DNA of 64,000 bases from Streptomyces griseus (GCF_001715295.1 NZ_MDKB01000002.1:184499-248498), one strand, 5' to 3'. Positions 37,018 to 46,392 are shown, numbered from the stretch's first letter. Notes: generated by a model not told the origin, from the letters alone. Program-made: numbers and translations.

Positions 37018-39309
37018 GTGTCCCCCTCCCTGCCCTACCTGGACCCCTCGCTCCCCGTCGCCGAGCGGGTCGAGGACCTCCTCGGCCGTATGACGCCGGC
37101 GGAGAAGACCGGCCAGATGCTCCAGCTCGATGCCAAGGACGGCGTACGGCACCTCATCGAGGACCTGCACGTGGGGTCGATCCTGCACGCCTCCCCCGAG
37201 CGGATCCGGGAGGCCGGGGCGCTCACCGGGCGGACACGCCTGCGCATCCCGCTGCTGATCGCCGAGGACTGCATCCACGGCCACTCCTTCCGGGAGGGTG
37301 CGACCATCTACCCCACCCAGCTCGGCATGGCCGCGACCTGGGACGCCGGGCTCGTGGAGCGCATCGCCAGGGCCACGGCCGTCGAGGTGGCGGCGACCGG
37401 TGTCCACTGGACGTTCTCACCGGTGCTCTGCATCGCCCGGGACCTGCGCTGGGGACGGGTCGGCGAGACGTTCGGCGAGGACCCCCACCTCATCGGTGAG
37501 CTCGGCTCGGCGATGGTGCGCGGCTACCAGGGCGACGGCCTGGACGACCCTACGGCGGTCCTGGCCTGCGCCAAGCACTTCGCGGGCTACTCCGAGACGC
37601 AGGGCGGCCGCGACGCGAGCGAGGCCGACATCTCGCGGCGCAAACTGCGCTCCTGGTTCCTGCCCCCCTTCGAGCGGGTCGCCCGCGAGGGCTGCCGCAC
37701 CTTCATGCTCGGCTACCAGTCCATGGACGGGATCCCCGTCACGGTGAACGACTGGCTCCTGAACGAGGTGCTGCGCGGCGAGTGGGGCTACACCGGCACC
37801 CTGGTCACCGACTGGGACAACGTCGGCCGCATGGTGTGGGAGCAGCGGATCTACGGCGACCACACCGAGGCCGCCGCCGCCGCTGTCCGCGCGGGCAACG
37901 ACATGGTGATGACCACGCCGAAGTTCTTCGAGGGGGCGCAGGAGGCGGTCGCCCGGGGCATGCTCGAGGAAGCCGGGATCGACGCGGCGGTCCGGCGCAT
38001 CCTGACCCTCAAGTTCGAGCTGGGCCTCTTCGAGGACCCGCGCCACCCGGACACCGCCCGGCAGACCGCGGTCCTCGGCAGCGCCGCCCACACCGAGCTG
38101 AACCTGGAGGCGGCCCGCCGCTCGCTGGTCCTGCTCACCAACGACGGCACCCTGCCCCTGGCCGGCGGCCTGCTGCCGGGGAAGGACGGCCGCGCCGTCG
38201 CGGAGCCCGGCACCCCACCGCGCACGGTCGCCGTCATCGGGCCCAACGCCGACGACGCGCAGACCCAGCTCGGCGACTGGGCCGGCTCCTCCGGCCAGGC
38301 GGACTGGCTGCCCGACGGCCATCCCCGCTCCATGATCCGTACGGTGCTCGACGGCTTCCGCGCGCACGTCCCGGCCGACTGGACCGTCTCCTACGCCCGG
38401 GGAGCCGACATCCTCACCGTCGGACCCGATCCGGAGGGCGCGTACTTCCCCGACGGGCAGCCCCGGCCCGAGGTCGTCGTCCCGGCGGAGCCGTCCGAAG
38501 TCCTGATCCGTGAGGCGGTCGCCGCGGCCGAGGCCGCCGACCACGTCGTCGCCGTCGTGGGCGACCGCATCGAACTGGTCGGGGAAGGACGTTCGACGGC
38601 CACCCTGGGACTGGTCGGCGACCAGGTGGCGCTGCTCGACGCCCTCGCCGCGACGGGCAAGCCGCTCGTCGTCGTGGTCATCAGCTCGAAACCGCTCGTG
38701 CTGCCGCCCTCGGCGCTCGGGGCGGCGGCGATCCTGCACGCCTGCAATCCGGGCATGCAGGGCGGCCGGGCCGTCGCCGAACTGCTGCTCGGGCTCGTCG
38801 AGCCGTCCGGGCGGCTGCCGATCTCCTTCGCCCGGCACGCCGGCCAGCAGCCGACGTACTACAACCAGATCCGCGGCCAGCACGGCACGCGGTACGCCGA
38901 CCTCACCCAGCGCCCGGCGTTCGTGTTCGGCGAGGGCCTGAGCTACACCACGGTCACGTACACGGACCTGGAGGTGCTCACCCCGGCCGTCGGCCCGGAC
39001 GACACGGTGCGGGCGCGCGTCACCGTGCGCAACACCGGGGCCCGCCCCGCGCTGGAGACGGTGCAGGTCTACCTCAGTGACACGGTGACGTCCGTGACGT
39101 GGGCGGAGAAGGAGCTGAAGGCCTACCGGCAGGTGCCGCTCGCGCCGGGCGAGGAGCGGCAGGTCTGTCTGGAGGTACCGGTGTCCGCATGCACCCTCGT
39201 GGACGCCCGGGGGACCCGGGTCGTCGAGCCCGGCGCCTTCGAACTGCTCGTCGGCCCGTCCTCCCGCGACGACGCCCTGCTGCGGGCCGGCTTCACGGTG
39301 AAGGGCTGA
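37018..39309 (+). CDS. Cytoplasmic GH3 beta-glucosidase
   Basis: A 763-residue GH3 enzyme without a signal peptide. It has the N-terminal barrel (SLPVAERVEDLLGRMTPAEKTGQM), LRWGRVGETFGEDP, CAKHFAGYSETQGGRD, the nucleophile D265 in LVTDWDNVG, the second alpha/beta domain, and a C-terminal fibronectin-III-like domain (VRARVTVRNTGARPALETVQVY). It is predicted to cleave beta-glucosides or beta-xylosides from imported oligosaccharides. GTG at 37018 is chosen because GAAAGGA lies eight bases upstream. A TetR gene is divergent. It may complement the other glucan genes in this window, but no LacI-type palindrome is near. Confidence 0.9.
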   Translation: MSPSLPYLDPSLPVAERVEDLLGRMTPAEKTGQMLQLDAKDGVRHLIEDLHVGSILHASPERIREAGALTGRTRLRIPLLIAEDCIHGHSFREGATIYPTQLGMAATWDAGLVERIARATAVEVAATGVHWTFSPVLCIARDLRWGRVGETFGEDPHLIGELGSAMVRGYQGDGLDDPTAVLACAKHFAGYSETQGGRDASEADISRRKLRSWFLPPFERVAREGCRTFMLGYQSMDGIPVTVNDWLLNEVLRGEWGYTGTLVTDWDNVGRMVWEQRIYGDHTEAAAAAVRAGNDMVMTTPKFFEGAQEAVARGMLEEAGIDAAVRRILTLKFELGLFEDPRHPDTARQTAVLGSAAHTELNLEAARRSLVLLTNDGTLPLAGGLLPGKDGRAVAEPGTPPRTVAVIGPNADDAQTQLGDWAGSSGQADWLPDGHPRSMIRTVLDGFRAHVPADWTVSYARGADILTVGPDPEGAYFPDGQPRPEVVVPAEPSEVLIREAVAAAEAADHVVAVVGDRIELVGEGRSTATLGLVGDQVALLDALAATGKPLVVVVISSKPLVLPPSALGAAAILHACNPGMQGGRAVAELLLGLVEPSGRLPISFARHAGQQPTYYNQIRGQHGTRYADLTQRPAFVFGEGLSYTTVTYTDLEVLTPAVGPDDTVRARVTVRNTGARPALETVQVYLSDTVTSVTWAEKELKAYRQVPLAPGEERQVCLEVPVSACTLVDARGTRVVEPGAFELLVGPSSRDDALLRAGFTVKG

Positions 39310-39322
39310 GGACGGGTCCCGA

Positions 39323-39862
39323 TCAGAGCACGTCGCCGTCGCGCCAGTCGAAGAGGAGGGTCCCCTCGCGGGGGAAGGGCAGCGGGCCCCCGGCCACGCC
39401 CCGGAGGTAGGTGCTGCCCTCCTCTTCCGGCAGCGGTACCGTCCCGTCCGGGCCGAGCGCTGCCAGCCGCCCGGGCCAGGCCTGCCAGCCGCGCCCCGCG
39501 TAGAGCGGGGCCCCGGACGCGGACGCGGAGAGCGCGCCGAAGGCGTAGGCCCCGTCGAGGACCCGCTCCAGCGCGGCCATCACCTGGCCGCCGAGCCCTT
39601 CGCGGCGCCGGTCGGCACGGACGGCGACGCCTTCGGCGTACCCGGTCCGGTAGGCACGGCGGCCGTGGACCACCCGGCGCTGGACCACGCTGCCGTGTGC
39701 GAGGAGTTCGCCGCCGTCGAGGACGCGGGCGTGGATGCCGCCCAGAGTGTGGTCCCAGTCGTCGTCGGCGAAGCCGCCGTCGAAGGCGGTGTCCAGGAAG
39801 GTGCGGATCGCGGCCAGGTCCGCGGCGGCCAGCTCGTACGTGTGGGCGGTGTGCAGGCGCAT
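39323..39862 (-). CDS. AAC(2')-I-like aminoglycoside N-acetyltransferase
   Basis: A 179-residue GNAT protein. Its segments DDDWDHTLGGIHARV, HGSVVQRRVV, GYAEGVAVRADRRREGLG, LERVLDGAYAFGALSAS, LYAGRGWQAWPG and LLFDWRDGDVL follow the chromosomal aminoglycoside 2'-N-acetyltransferases of mycobacteria and Providencia almost block by block. That family acetylates the 2'-amino group of gentamicin-type aminoglycosides, and some members act on cell-wall or mycothiol-type substrates. ATG at 39860-39862 gives the usual family length. It converges on the GH3 gene with a 13-base gap. Whether it confers resistance is not known. Confidence 0.82.
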   Translation of the reverse strand: MRLHTAHTYELAAADLAAIRTFLDTAFDGGFADDDWDHTLGGIHARVLDGGELLAHGSVVQRRVVHGRRAYRTGYAEGVAVRADRRREGLGGQVMAALERVLDGAYAFGALSASASGAPLYAGRGWQAWPGRLAALGPDGTVPLPEEEGSTYLRGVAGGPLPFPREGTLLFDWRDGDVL

Positions 39863-39913
39863 GGCGCCACCCTGGCACCCGGCCCCGGTGCGGCGCACCC
39901 GGATAGGTGGAAA

Positions 39914-39952
39914 CCGCCTCCCGGCAGGCGGGGGGAGCCGGCCGGGAGGCGG
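39914..39952 (-). terminator. Terminator of the putA-pruA operon
   Basis: A 12-bp stem (CCGCCTCCCGGC and its complement, 15-base loop) lies about 35 bases beyond the pruA stop. Confidence 0.65.
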
Positions 39953-39986
39953 GGTGCGGGGCGGGGCGCAGGCGCGCCCCGGGGCG

Positions 39987-41618
39987 TCAGCCCTGGTGGG
40001 GGTAGGTGTACTCGGTCGGCGGGACCAGCGTCTCCTTGATGGCGCGGGTCAGCGTCCAGCGCTGCAGGTTCTGCGGGGCGCCCGCCTTGTCGTTGGTGCC
40101 GGAGGCGCGGCCGCCGCCGAAGGGCTGCTGGCCGACGACGGCGCCGGTGGACTTGTCGTTGATGTAGAAGTTGCCCGCGGCGTAGCGGAGCTTCTCCATG
40201 GTGTACGCGGCCGCCGCGCGGTCCTTGGAGATGACCGCGCCGGTCAGCGCGTAGTCGGACACCGACTCCATCTGCTCCAGCATGGCGTCGTACTTCTCGT
40301 CCTCGTACACGTGGACGGCGAGGATCGGGCCGAAGTACTCGGTCGTGAAGACCTCGTTGGACGGGTCGTCGCACACGATGACGGTGGGGCGGACGAAGTA
40401 GCCCACGGAGTCGTCGTAGGTGCCGCCCGCGACGATCGTGCAGGACGGGTCGGCGGCAGCGCGGTCGATCGCGGCCTTGTTCTTCGCGAACGCGCGCGCG
40501 TCGATGACGGCGCCCATGAAGTTCGACAGGTCGGTGACGTCCCCCATGGTCACGGCGTCGACCTCGGCGGCGAACTCCTCCTTGAACCCGGAGTTCCAGA
40601 TGGACGCCGGGATGTACGCGCGGGAGGAGGCGGAGCACTTCTGGCCCTGGTACTCGAACGAACCGCGGGTGAGCGCCGTCTTCAGGACGGCACGGTCGGC
40701 GCTCGGGTGGGCGACGACGAAGTCCTTGCCGCCGGTCTCGCCGACCAGTCGCGGGTAGGTGCGGTAGGTGGCGATGTTGTTGCCGACGGTCTTCCACAGG
40801 TGCTGGAAGGTGGGCGTCGAGCCGGTGAAGTGGATACCCGCCAGGTCGCGGTGGTTCAGCACCACGTCGGAGACGGCGATGCCGTCGCCGGTGACCAGGT
40901 TGATGACGCCCTTGGGCAGGCCGGCCTCCTCCAGGAGCTGCATGAGCAGCACGGCGGCGTGGGTCTGCGTCGGGGAGGGCTTCCACACCACGACGTTGCC
41001 CATGAGGGCGGGCGCGGTGGGCAGGTTGCCGGCGATGGCCGAGAAGTTGAACGGCGTGATCGCGTAGACGAAGCCTTCGAGCGGGCGGTGGTCCATGCGG
41101 TTCCAGACACCGGCCGAGTTGGCCGGGGGCTGCTCGGCGAGGATCTGGCGCGCGTAGTGCACGTTGAAGCGCCAGAAGTCGACGAGCTCGCACGGGCAGT
41201 CGATCTCGGCCTGCTGGGCGGTCTTGCCCTGGCCGAGCATCGTGGAGGCGGCCAGCGTCTCGCGCCAGGGACCGGCGAGCAGTTCGGCGGCGCGCAGGAT
41301 GATGGCGGCGCGGTCGTCGAAGGACATGGCCCGCCAGGCCGGGGCGGCGGCGAGGGCCGCGTCGACGGCGTCCTGGGCGTCCTGCCGGGTGGCGCCGGCG
41401 AAGGTGCCGATGACGGCCTTGTGGTTGTGCGGCTGGACGACGTCCACGCGCTCACCGCCGCCCATGCGCTTCTCGCCGCCGATGGTCATCGGCAGGTCGA
41501 CGGGGTTCTCGGCGAGCTCCTTGAGCTTCGCCTCCAGCCGGGCGCGCTCGGGGCTACCGGGGGCGTAGCCGTGGACCGGCTCGTTGACCGGCGCGGGGAC
41601 CTGGGTGACAGCATCCAT
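39987..41618 (-). CDS. pruA: L-glutamate gamma-semialdehyde dehydrogenase
   Basis: A 543-residue NAD-dependent aldehyde dehydrogenase (P5C dehydrogenase) that oxidises glutamate semialdehyde to glutamate, the second step of proline breakdown. The nucleophile is C328 in YQGQKCSASSRAYIP and the general base region is E294 in LVGETGGKDF. The N-terminal AITPFNFSAIAGNLPTAPAL is diagnostic of the group 1 monofunctional type. It follows putA by 45 bases in the same direction, so proline is degraded by two separate enzymes encoded as an operon, as in other actinobacteria. Confidence 0.94.
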   Translation of the reverse strand: MDAVTQVPAPVNEPVHGYAPGSPERARLEAKLKELAENPVDLPMTIGGEKRMGGGERVDVVQPHNHKAVIGTFAGATRQDAQDAVDAALAAAPAWRAMSFDDRAAIILRAAELLAGPWRETLAASTMLGQGKTAQQAEIDCPCELVDFWRFNVHYARQILAEQPPANSAGVWNRMDHRPLEGFVYAITPFNFSAIAGNLPTAPALMGNVVVWKPSPTQTHAAVLLMQLLEEAGLPKGVINLVTGDGIAVSDVVLNHRDLAGIHFTGSTPTFQHLWKTVGNNIATYRTYPRLVGETGGKDFVVAHPSADRAVLKTALTRGSFEYQGQKCSASSRAYIPASIWNSGFKEEFAAEVDAVTMGDVTDLSNFMGAVIDARAFAKNKAAIDRAAADPSCTIVAGGTYDDSVGYFVRPTVIVCDDPSNEVFTTEYFGPILAVHVYEDEKYDAMLEQMESVSDYALTGAVISKDRAAAAYTMEKLRYAAGNFYINDKSTGAVVGQQPFGGGRASGTNDKAGAPQNLQRWTLTRAIKETLVPPTEYTYPHQG

Positions 41619-41663
41619 GAGTGCCTTGTCTCCTTGGTTGAGGTGGGTGGTCGGCCGGGCGGG

Positions 41664-42590
41664 TCAGCCCTTGGTGACGACGGAGCGGGCGAAGAAGAGG
41701 AGGTTGGCCGGCTTCTCCGCGAGGCGGCGCATGAAGTATCCGTACCAGTCGGTGCCGTACGCCGTGTACACGCGCATCCGGTGGCCCTCGGCCGCGAGCC
41801 GGACGTGCTCGTCGCTGCGGATGCCGTACAGCATCTGGAACTCGTACTCATCCAGTTTGCGCCCCGCCTGGCGGGCGAGCTCCTGTCCGATGGCGATGAG
41901 CCGCGGATCGTGGGAGCCGATCATGGGGTAGCCCTCGCCCAGCATGAGCGTCCTCAGGATGCGCACGTACGCCTTGTCGATCTCGGCCTTGTCCTGGTGG
42001 GCGACGGAGGCGGGCTCCTTGTAGGCGCCCTTGACCAGGCGGACCCGGCTGCCCGCGGCGGCGAGGCGGCGGGCGTCCTCCTCGGTGCGGAACAGGTAGG
42101 ACTGGATGACGCAGCCGGTCTGCGGGAAGTCCGTGCGCAGTTCCTCGTGGATGGCGAACATCGAGTCCAGGGTGGTGTGGTCCTCGGCGTCCAGCGTGAC
42201 CGTGGTGCCGATCGCGGCGGCGGCCTCGACGACGGGGCGGACGTTGGCCAGGGCGAGCGCGTGGCCGCCCTCCAGCGACTGGCCGAACATCGACAGCTTG
42301 ACCGACATCTCGGCCCGGGTGCCGAGACCGAGCTCCTTCAGGCGGCCGACGAGCTCCAGGTAGGCGTCGCGCGCGGCGGCGGCCTGCTCGGGGGTGGTGA
42401 TGTCCTCCCCCACGACGTCCAGGGTGACCTCGAGGCCCTTGGCCGCCGACTCCTGGATGACCGGGACGACCTGGTCGACCGTCTCACCGGCGATGAACCG
42501 GTCGACGACCTGCTTGGTGCCCGGGGCGGCCGAGACGAAACGACGCATCGTGTCGCTGCGGGACGCGGCGAGAATCACGGGACCCAGCAC
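41664..42590 (-). CDS. putA: Proline dehydrogenase
   Basis: A 308-residue monofunctional FAD-dependent PRODH that oxidises proline to pyrroline-5-carboxylate at the membrane. It has VTLDVVGEDITTPEQA, SVKLSMFGQSLEGGHALA, VTLDAEDHTTLD, RLVKGAYKEPASV and the C-terminal EFQMLYGIRSDEHVRL and RVYTAYGTDWYGYFMRRL helix that contacts proline and FAD. GTG at 42588-42590 is preferred because GGAGG lies seven bases upstream. A 34-bp palindrome lies about 137 bases upstream, between it and a divergent PucR-type regulator, making regulation by that protein likely. Confidence 0.93.
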   Translation of the reverse strand: MLGPVILAASRSDTMRRFVSAAPGTKQVVDRFIAGETVDQVVPVIQESAAKGLEVTLDVVGEDITTPEQAAAARDAYLELVGRLKELGLGTRAEMSVKLSMFGQSLEGGHALALANVRPVVEAAAAIGTTVTLDAEDHTTLDSMFAIHEELRTDFPQTGCVIQSYLFRTEEDARRLAAAGSRVRLVKGAYKEPASVAHQDKAEIDKAYVRILRTLMLGEGYPMIGSHDPRLIAIGQELARQAGRKLDEYEFQMLYGIRSDEHVRLAAEGHRMRVYTAYGTDWYGYFMRRLAEKPANLLFFARSVVTKG

Positions 42591-42726
42591 GGGGCACCTC
42601 CACGGAAGGTTACGGACGAAGGCCGGACCGGCAGCCGGGTGAACGGACCGGGTCGGCACGGAGAACCACTGTGAAATCTAGGGACGGCCCCGACCCCGTG
42701 CCATCGACACCTGTCACGCATCTGCT

Positions 42727-42760
42727 CCCACCCCTTCAGACATATGTCTGAAGGGGTGGG
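42727..42760. promoter_or_regulatory. Perfect 34-bp palindrome between putA and its regulator
   Basis: The half-site CCCACCCCTTCAGACAT is repeated exactly in inverted form with no spacer, with inner core TTCAGACATATGTCTGAA. It ends 11 bases before the regulator start codon and sits about 137 bases before putA. It is almost certainly a protein-binding operator or a strong hairpin in the regulator leader RNA, suggesting autoregulation and proline control. Confidence 0.8.
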
Positions 42761-42771
42761 AGGATGGCCGG

Positions 42772-43967
42772 GTGAAAGGCGATTACCAGGAGCTGGTCGA
42801 CGAGATCTCCGCGCTGCTCGGCGCCCCGGCCACGCTGGAGAACCGCGATTTCGGGCTGGTCGCCTTCGGAGCCCACGACAGCGACGACGACACGGCCATG
42901 GATCCCGTCCGGACCCGCTCGATCCTGACCCGGCGCTCCACCCCCGCGGTCCGCGCCTGGTTCGAGGGCTTCGGCATCACCCGCGCGACCGGCCCGGTCC
43001 GCATCCCGGCCGCCCCGGAGGCGGGGGTGTACCGGGACCGGATCTGTCTCCCAGTACGCCATCGGAGTGTCGTCCTCGGGTACGTCTGGCTGCTCGACAC
43101 GCGGCCCGGGCCGACCGACGCGCAGCTGAGGGCGGCCATGGACGTGGCGGCCCGGATCGGGGCGCTGCTCTCCGACGAGGCGCGGGCGGGCGCGGATCTG
43201 TCCCGGGAGTTCGGTGCGGCGCTCACCGCGGGGCGCGGCCGGCAGCGCGAGACGGCACTGGCGGCCCTGCGGGAGGCCCTCGGAGCGGACGCGGACGGGC
43301 TGCACACCGTGGTGTGCGTGGCCCCCTGGCCGGACGAGTCCCCGTCGGTGCGTACGGTGCCCTCGGCCGCGGCCCTCGCCCCGGTCACCGGAGCGGGCCC
43401 CGCGCGCTGGCGGCACTCATCCGGCTGCGCGCCCCCGACGCCCTGGACCCGGCGACGGCGGCGGCGGAGCGGCTGCGGGCCGCGGCGGGTCCGGCCGCCG
43501 CGGGCGGAACCGCGGTCGCCGGTGGGATCGCGCACCCCCGGCGAGGGCTCGCGGAGCTGGCCGACTCCTGGTACGAGGCCCTGTCCGCCGCCCGTGCCGC
43601 CTCGGCGGAGCCACGTCTGGGCCCGGTCGCCGACTGGTCGGCGATCGGCCCGTACCGGCTGCTGACCACGCTCCCCCGGTCCCCGGGCGCCCCGCCGGAT
43701 CCCGCCGTACGCGCCCTGTTGACCCCGCCGAACACCGAACTGGCCCGCACCGCGGAGGTGTTCCTCGACCGCGCGGGCCAGGCGAGCCGCGCGGCCGCCG
43801 AACTGGGTATCCACCGGCAGACCTTGTACTACCGGCTCGCCAGGGTCCAGCAGCTCACCGGCCTCGACCTCAACGACGGTGAGGCCAGGCTCCTGCTGCA
43901 CATGGCGCTGAAGGCCGCCCGGCTGTGGGCCGGTCCCCCGGATGAGTACACCGCGGGCGGTTCCTGA
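42772..43967 (+). pseudogene. PucR-type regulator of proline catabolism, split by a -1 frameshift
   Basis: The N-terminal half (GTG at 42772, GGAGGA nine bases upstream; [34 protein letters not shown]) and the C-terminal half ([16 protein letters not shown] to the PucR helix-turn-helix [38 protein letters not shown]) are in different frames. Reading passes correctly if a -1 shift occurs at 43395-43401, where GGGCCCC stands in frame as G GGC CCC, the form of a slippery heptamer. Possible explanations are a one-base deletion in a homopolymer, an assembly error, or programmed frameshifting. Intact relatives next to putA control proline use. The whole product would have about 398 residues. Confidence 0.75.
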
Positions 43968-44015
43968 GTACGGCAGCGGAGGAGGACGGCCCTGCCGGCA
44001 CGGTGAACTGGGCGC

Positions 44016-44387
44016 ATGAGCAACAGCGTTCGGACACACCTCCCACACCCCGTCGCGGCCGGCCCCGCCGCCCGTCCGGAACCCGACCCCGGCTGGTGGG
44101 TCCTGCCGCTGACCGGGACGGTCCTGGCACCCGTGCTCGCCGTCGTGGTGTCGGGGGCGGACCACCTGTTCGCCGGCAGGGCGTTCCTGCTGACCGGGGG
44201 CCTGGTGCTCGCGTACGCACTGATCCTGCCGAGCTGGTTCCTGGCCCGGACGGCGGACCGCCGGCGCCGGCGGGGCGACCTCGTCCTCGCCGGCTGCGCC
44301 TGCGCCGCCGGGCTGCCGTCCCTGCTGACCGCACTGGGATGGGCCGTGTTCCTCGTCATGCTGTGCACGGGCGGTGTCAACGGCTGA
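44016..44387 (+). CDS. Small membrane protein, unknown function
   Basis: A 123-residue protein. After a proline-rich cytoplasmic N-terminus come about three hydrophobic helices (GWWVLPLTGTVLAPVLAVVV, AFLLTGGLVLAYALILPSWF, GLPSLLTALGWAVFLVMLC) separated by a basic loop RTADRRRRRGD. ATG at 44016 follows GAACTGGGCGC without a strong ribosome site. It lies 48 bases after the PucR gene in the same direction and could be co-transcribed. No family was recognised. Confidence 0.6.
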   Translation: MSNSVRTHLPHPVAAGPAARPEPDPGWWVLPLTGTVLAPVLAVVVSGADHLFAGRAFLLTGGLVLAYALILPSWFLARTADRRRRRGDLVLAGCACAAGLPSLLTALGWAVFLVMLCTGGVNG

Positions 44388-44443
44388 ACACCCGCCCGCG
44401 CGGACGACACGCACCCCTGCGACACCGCGGCCCCGCACACACG

Positions 44444-44486
44444 ACCGCACCCGGCGGCGGGAGATGCTCCGCGCGCCGGGTGCGGT
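44444..44486 (-). terminator. Terminator of serA
   Basis: A 12-bp stem (ACCGCACCCGGC, complement 44475-44486) with a 19-base loop lies 18 bases past the serA stop and between convergent genes. Confidence 0.6.
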
Positions 44487-44504
44487 GTCGGGACGGGGTA
44501 CGGA

Positions 44505-46097
44505 TCAGTCGGTGAGGTTCACCGTACGGGCCGACGTGGCGCCGATCTCCTCGGCGATCTCGGTCAGGACCGACTGCGGCACGGTGTCGTCGACGGTGAG
44601 GACGACGAGCGCCTCACCGCCGGCGTCCTGCCGGGACACCTGCATGCCGGCGATGTTCAGACCGGCCTCGCCCAGGATCTTGCCGACCGCGCCGACGACG
44701 CCGGGACGGTCCTCGTACCGCAGGACGACCATGTGGTCGGCGAGCGCCAGGTCCACGTCGTGCTCGCCGATGGCCACGATCTTGCGGAGGTGCTTCGGTC
44801 CGGCCAGGGTGCCGGAGACCGCCACCTCCTCGCCGTCGGCCAGCGTGCCGCGGACGGTCACCACGTTGCGGTGGTCCGGAGACTCCGAACTGGTGGTCAG
44901 CCGCACCTCCACACCGCGCTCCTGGGCGAAGAGCGGGGCGTTGACGTAGCTGACGGTCTCGTCGACGACGTCCTCGAACACGCCCTTGAGCGCGGAGAGT
45001 TCGAGCACCTTCACGTCGTGCTGGGTGATCTCGCCGTAGACCTCGACGTCGAGGCGGGCCGCGACCTCTCCCGCGAGCGCGGTGAAGATACGGCCGAGCT
45101 TCTCGGCGAGCGGCAGCCCGGGGCGGACGTCCTCGGCGATGACCCCGCCCTGGACGTTGACCGCGTCGGGCACGAGCTCCCCGGCGAGGGCGAGACGGAC
45201 CGACTTGGCGACGGCGATGCCGGCCTTCTCCTGCGCCTCGTCGGTGGAGGCACCGAGGTGCGGGGTGCAGACGACCTGGTCGAACTCGAACAGCGGGGAG
45301 TCCGTGCAGGGCTCCTTCGCGTACACGTCCAGACCGGCGCCGGCGACCCGGCCCTCCTTGAGGGCGGAGGCGAGTGCCGCCTCGTCGACGATGCCGCCGC
45401 GGGCCGCGTTGACGATGCGCACCGAGGGCTTCACCTTGTGCAGCGCCTCGTCGCCGATCAGACCGAGCGTCTCGGGGGTCTTGGGCAGGTGCACCGTGAT
45501 GAAGTCGGAGACCTCGAGCAGCTCGTCCAGCGAGAGGAGCTTGACGCCCATCTGCGCCGCCCGCGCGGGCTGCACGTAGGGGTCGTACGCGACGATCTTC
45601 ATGCCGAAGGCGGACATGCGCTGCGCGACCAGCACGCCGATGCGGCCGAGGCCGACGACGCCGAGGGTCTTCTCGCTGAGTTCGACACCCGTGTACTTCG
45701 AACGCTTCCACTCGCCGTTCTTCAGCGCCGTGTTGGCCTGCGGGATGTTGCGCGCGGTGGCGACGAGCAGGCCGCAGGCGAGCTCGGCCGCCGTGACGAT
45801 GTTGGACGTCGGCGCGTTGACGACCATCACACCGGCCTTGGTGGCCGAGGAGACGTCGACGTTGTCCAGGCCGACACCGGCGCGGGCCACGACCCTGAGC
45901 TTCTTCGCGGCGGCGATGGCCTCGGCGTCGACCTTGGTGGCGGAACGCACCAGGATGGCGTCGACGTCGGCGATCGCGGGGAGGAGTTCGGCGCGGTCGG
46001 CGCCGTTGCAGTGCCGGATCTCGAAATCCGGACCCAGTGCGTCGACCGTGGCGGGCGACAGCTCTTCAGCGATGAGTACGACAGGTTTCGAGCTCAC
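44505..46097 (-). CDS. serA: D-3-phosphoglycerate dehydrogenase
   Basis: A 530-residue enzyme of the first step of serine synthesis, of the long actinobacterial/mycobacterial type. The catalytic and NAD domains contain LGVVGLGRIGVLVAQRM and RIVNAARGGIVDEAAL, with the catalytic His in CTPHLGASTDEAQ. An intervening ASB domain (about 320-450) and a C-terminal ACT domain (MVVLRYEDRPGVVGAVGKILGEAGLNIAGMQV) that binds serine for feedback inhibition complete the protein. GTG at 46095-46097 with AGGA seven bases upstream gives the normal length. It lies downstream of ilvC but is separated by a terminator. Confidence 0.94.
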   Translation of the reverse strand: MSSKPVVLIAEELSPATVDALGPDFEIRHCNGADRAELLPAIADVDAILVRSATKVDAEAIAAAKKLRVVARAGVGLDNVDVSSATKAGVMVVNAPTSNIVTAAELACGLLVATARNIPQANTALKNGEWKRSKYTGVELSEKTLGVVGLGRIGVLVAQRMSAFGMKIVAYDPYVQPARAAQMGVKLLSLDELLEVSDFITVHLPKTPETLGLIGDEALHKVKPSVRIVNAARGGIVDEAALASALKEGRVAGAGLDVYAKEPCTDSPLFEFDQVVCTPHLGASTDEAQEKAGIAVAKSVRLALAGELVPDAVNVQGGVIAEDVRPGLPLAEKLGRIFTALAGEVAARLDVEVYGEITQHDVKVLELSALKGVFEDVVDETVSYVNAPLFAQERGVEVRLTTSSESPDHRNVVTVRGTLADGEEVAVSGTLAGPKHLRKIVAIGEHDVDLALADHMVVLRYEDRPGVVGAVGKILGEAGLNIAGMQVSRQDAGGEALVVLTVDDTVPQSVLTEIAEEIGATSARTVNLTD

Positions 46098-46352
46098 GTG
46101 TGTCCTCACAAGTCCAGTGCGGACGGCCGTCCCGACGGCCGCAGGCGGTGGAGGGGCTAGCCGCGTGGAAGACGCACGACACTGTGGGCCCTGACGCGTA
46201 TATGTGTTGAGAAGTGTAGTCATGCGGCCGGACGCGGTCTGCGCCCTGGTGGAAGGATCACCCGCACGGGGTGGACGGTCTGTACAGCCGTACGGTGCCG
46301 CCCCTGCCACCGCCCCTCCCCGCAGTGACACGGGGTGTGGGGCCGGCCCTGC

Positions 46353-46386
46353 GCCGGGGGCGGACCCGGGTGGGTCCGCCCCCGGC
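46353..46386 (-). terminator. Terminator of the ilvBNC operon
   Basis: A perfect 15-bp stem (GCCGGGGGCGGACCC, loop GGGT, complement 46372-46386) lies six bases after the ilvC stop. The remaining 46098-46352 gap should hold the serA promoter; no clear hexamers were identified. Confidence 0.85.
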
Positions 46387-46392
46387 GAGCAC

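Noticed and set aside
39735..42674. 979-codon plus-strand open frame
   Set aside because: It lies opposite pruA and putA, which carry full catalytic motifs. Long antisense frames are usual in sequence of this GC content.
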